From assembly GCA_035535195.1 (NCBI GenBank), contig DATLQK010000079.1, positions 1 to 54,810 of the forward strand: a DNA stretch of 54,810 nucleotides, read 5' to 3'. Below the pieces are notes generated by a model, which saw only the letters and a program-made list of their open reading frames with translations, had not been told where the DNA came from and searched no databases. The translations under genes and the position numbers were made by a program. How positions within the stretch are numbered: position 1 is the stretch's first letter; each line of letters opens with the position of its first letter. Shown in pieces: positions 54,518 to 54,810 of the stretch. This stretch comes from JACDAN01 sp035535195 (lineage in GTDB: Bacteria > Actinomycetota > Thermoleophilia > Gaiellales > Gaiellaceae).

Positions 54518-54581
54518 CCCCTGAACCCCTTTCCTCGATGATGGTCAGCAGGCGATCCGACGCCATCTTGACCGGCGAGAA

Positions 54582-54810
54582 CTATGGCGCCGGCTCGGGA
54601 CTCGCCGCAGGCTGCTGCAGCGGCGATAGCAGCAGCAAATGGCTGTCGACGATCGCCTGAGCGACGTCTACCAGCTTCCGGCCGTTGTGCTGTGAGTGGT
54701 CTCGGAGCATTTGGAAGGCGCCGTCGGCATCGACCGCATGGCGCGCCATCAGGATGCCTTTCGCCTGCTCGATCAGCGCTCGCCGCCCGAAGGCACCCTG
54801 GAGACTCTGG
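54582..54810 (-). CDS. ANTAR-domain RNA-binding regulator (partial)
   Basis: The frame enters from the right edge, so the N-terminus is not in the window. The visible 75 residues contain the ANTAR three-helix domain with IEQAKGILMARHAVDADGAF, RKLVDVAQAIVDSHLLL and a Pro-rich tail. ANTAR proteins bind paired hexaloop RNA hairpins and act as antiterminators, commonly after GAF or receiver domains. Confidence 0.85.
   Translation of the reverse strand, partial: QSLQGAFGRRALIEQAKGILMARHAVDADGAFQMLRDHSQHNGRKLVDVAQAIVDSHLLLLSPLQQPAASPEPAP

Overview
The window is a high-GC bacterial chromosome segment with many GTG and TTG starts. I judge it to be a deep-branching actinobacterium, most likely class Thermoleophilia (Gaiellales or Solirubrobacterales type). 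The reasons are the rnhB-yraN-comM-dprA order, an initiator tRNA ending C1:U72-A73 as in actinobacteria, a Vms1-like baeRF10 protein, DUF3105 and ANTAR proteins, and abundant 4-nt overlapping genes. The lineage is an inference from gene content; no rRNA is present.

Positions 1-37,450 are a dense, mostly housekeeping region. In order: RNase HII, a YraN-secreted-domain fusion, a solitary DNA methyltransferase, comM and dprA; an FAD amine oxidase, a VOC protein, an ornithine-cyclodeaminase-like enzyme and the pntAA-AB-B transhydrogenase operon; an HD-GYP protein, a broken SDR, an isocitrate/isopropylmalate-type dehydrogenase, topoisomerase IB and a zinc-ribbon peptide; the addB-addA-nth repair operon running into a Clp-type AAA+ ATPase; a dienelactone hydrolase, thioredoxin reductase, a secreted protein, a baeRF10 release-factor-like protein and a HAD phosphatase; aconitase, RmuC, DUF3105, tRNA-Leu(UAA), an NfeD-like protein, glutamate dehydrogenase, a CBS protein, Ppx/GppA and MsrA.

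The most striking gene is the AAA+ ATPase at 21049-24293. Its C-terminus aligns by eye with release factor RF2: the PCRF domain, part of domain 2 and the terminal helix. Both the SPF and GGQ elements are missing. A possible N-terminal membrane anchor sits in a different reading frame, 5' of an apparent 1-nt frameshift. A baeRF10 protein, also a release-factor-fold relative, lies 2.4 kb downstream.

A structured element of about 165 nt occurs twice (2605-2767 and 33825-33989). Most mismatches in its closing stems become G-U pairs only if the minus strand is transcribed.

Positions 37,333 to about 52,000 are an accessory region built on the 3' half of the initiator tRNA gene. The tRNA 3' half (44-46 nt) recurs exactly at 39078, 42067 and 51910, with a degenerate trace near 50520. 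Conserved modules with short direct repeats precede these copies at fixed spacing. I interpret this as a tandem array of integrated or decayed elements with no intact integrase in view. Cargo includes a hydrolase-adenylate cyclase fusion, a methyltransferase, a persulfide-type ArsR-rhodanese regulator with its operator and a deleted MBL/DsrE locus, an NTF2-like protein, an ABM-like protein, a di-iron R2-like protein, a cold-shock protein, a GT4 glycosyltransferase, hypothetical genes, many gene fragments and a nitronate monooxygenase. A 68-bp TIR element occurs twice in opposite orientation within it. After the last att copy come an ANTAR fragment, a diacylglycerol-kinase-family protein, a DUF4386 protein and a partial ANTAR protein.
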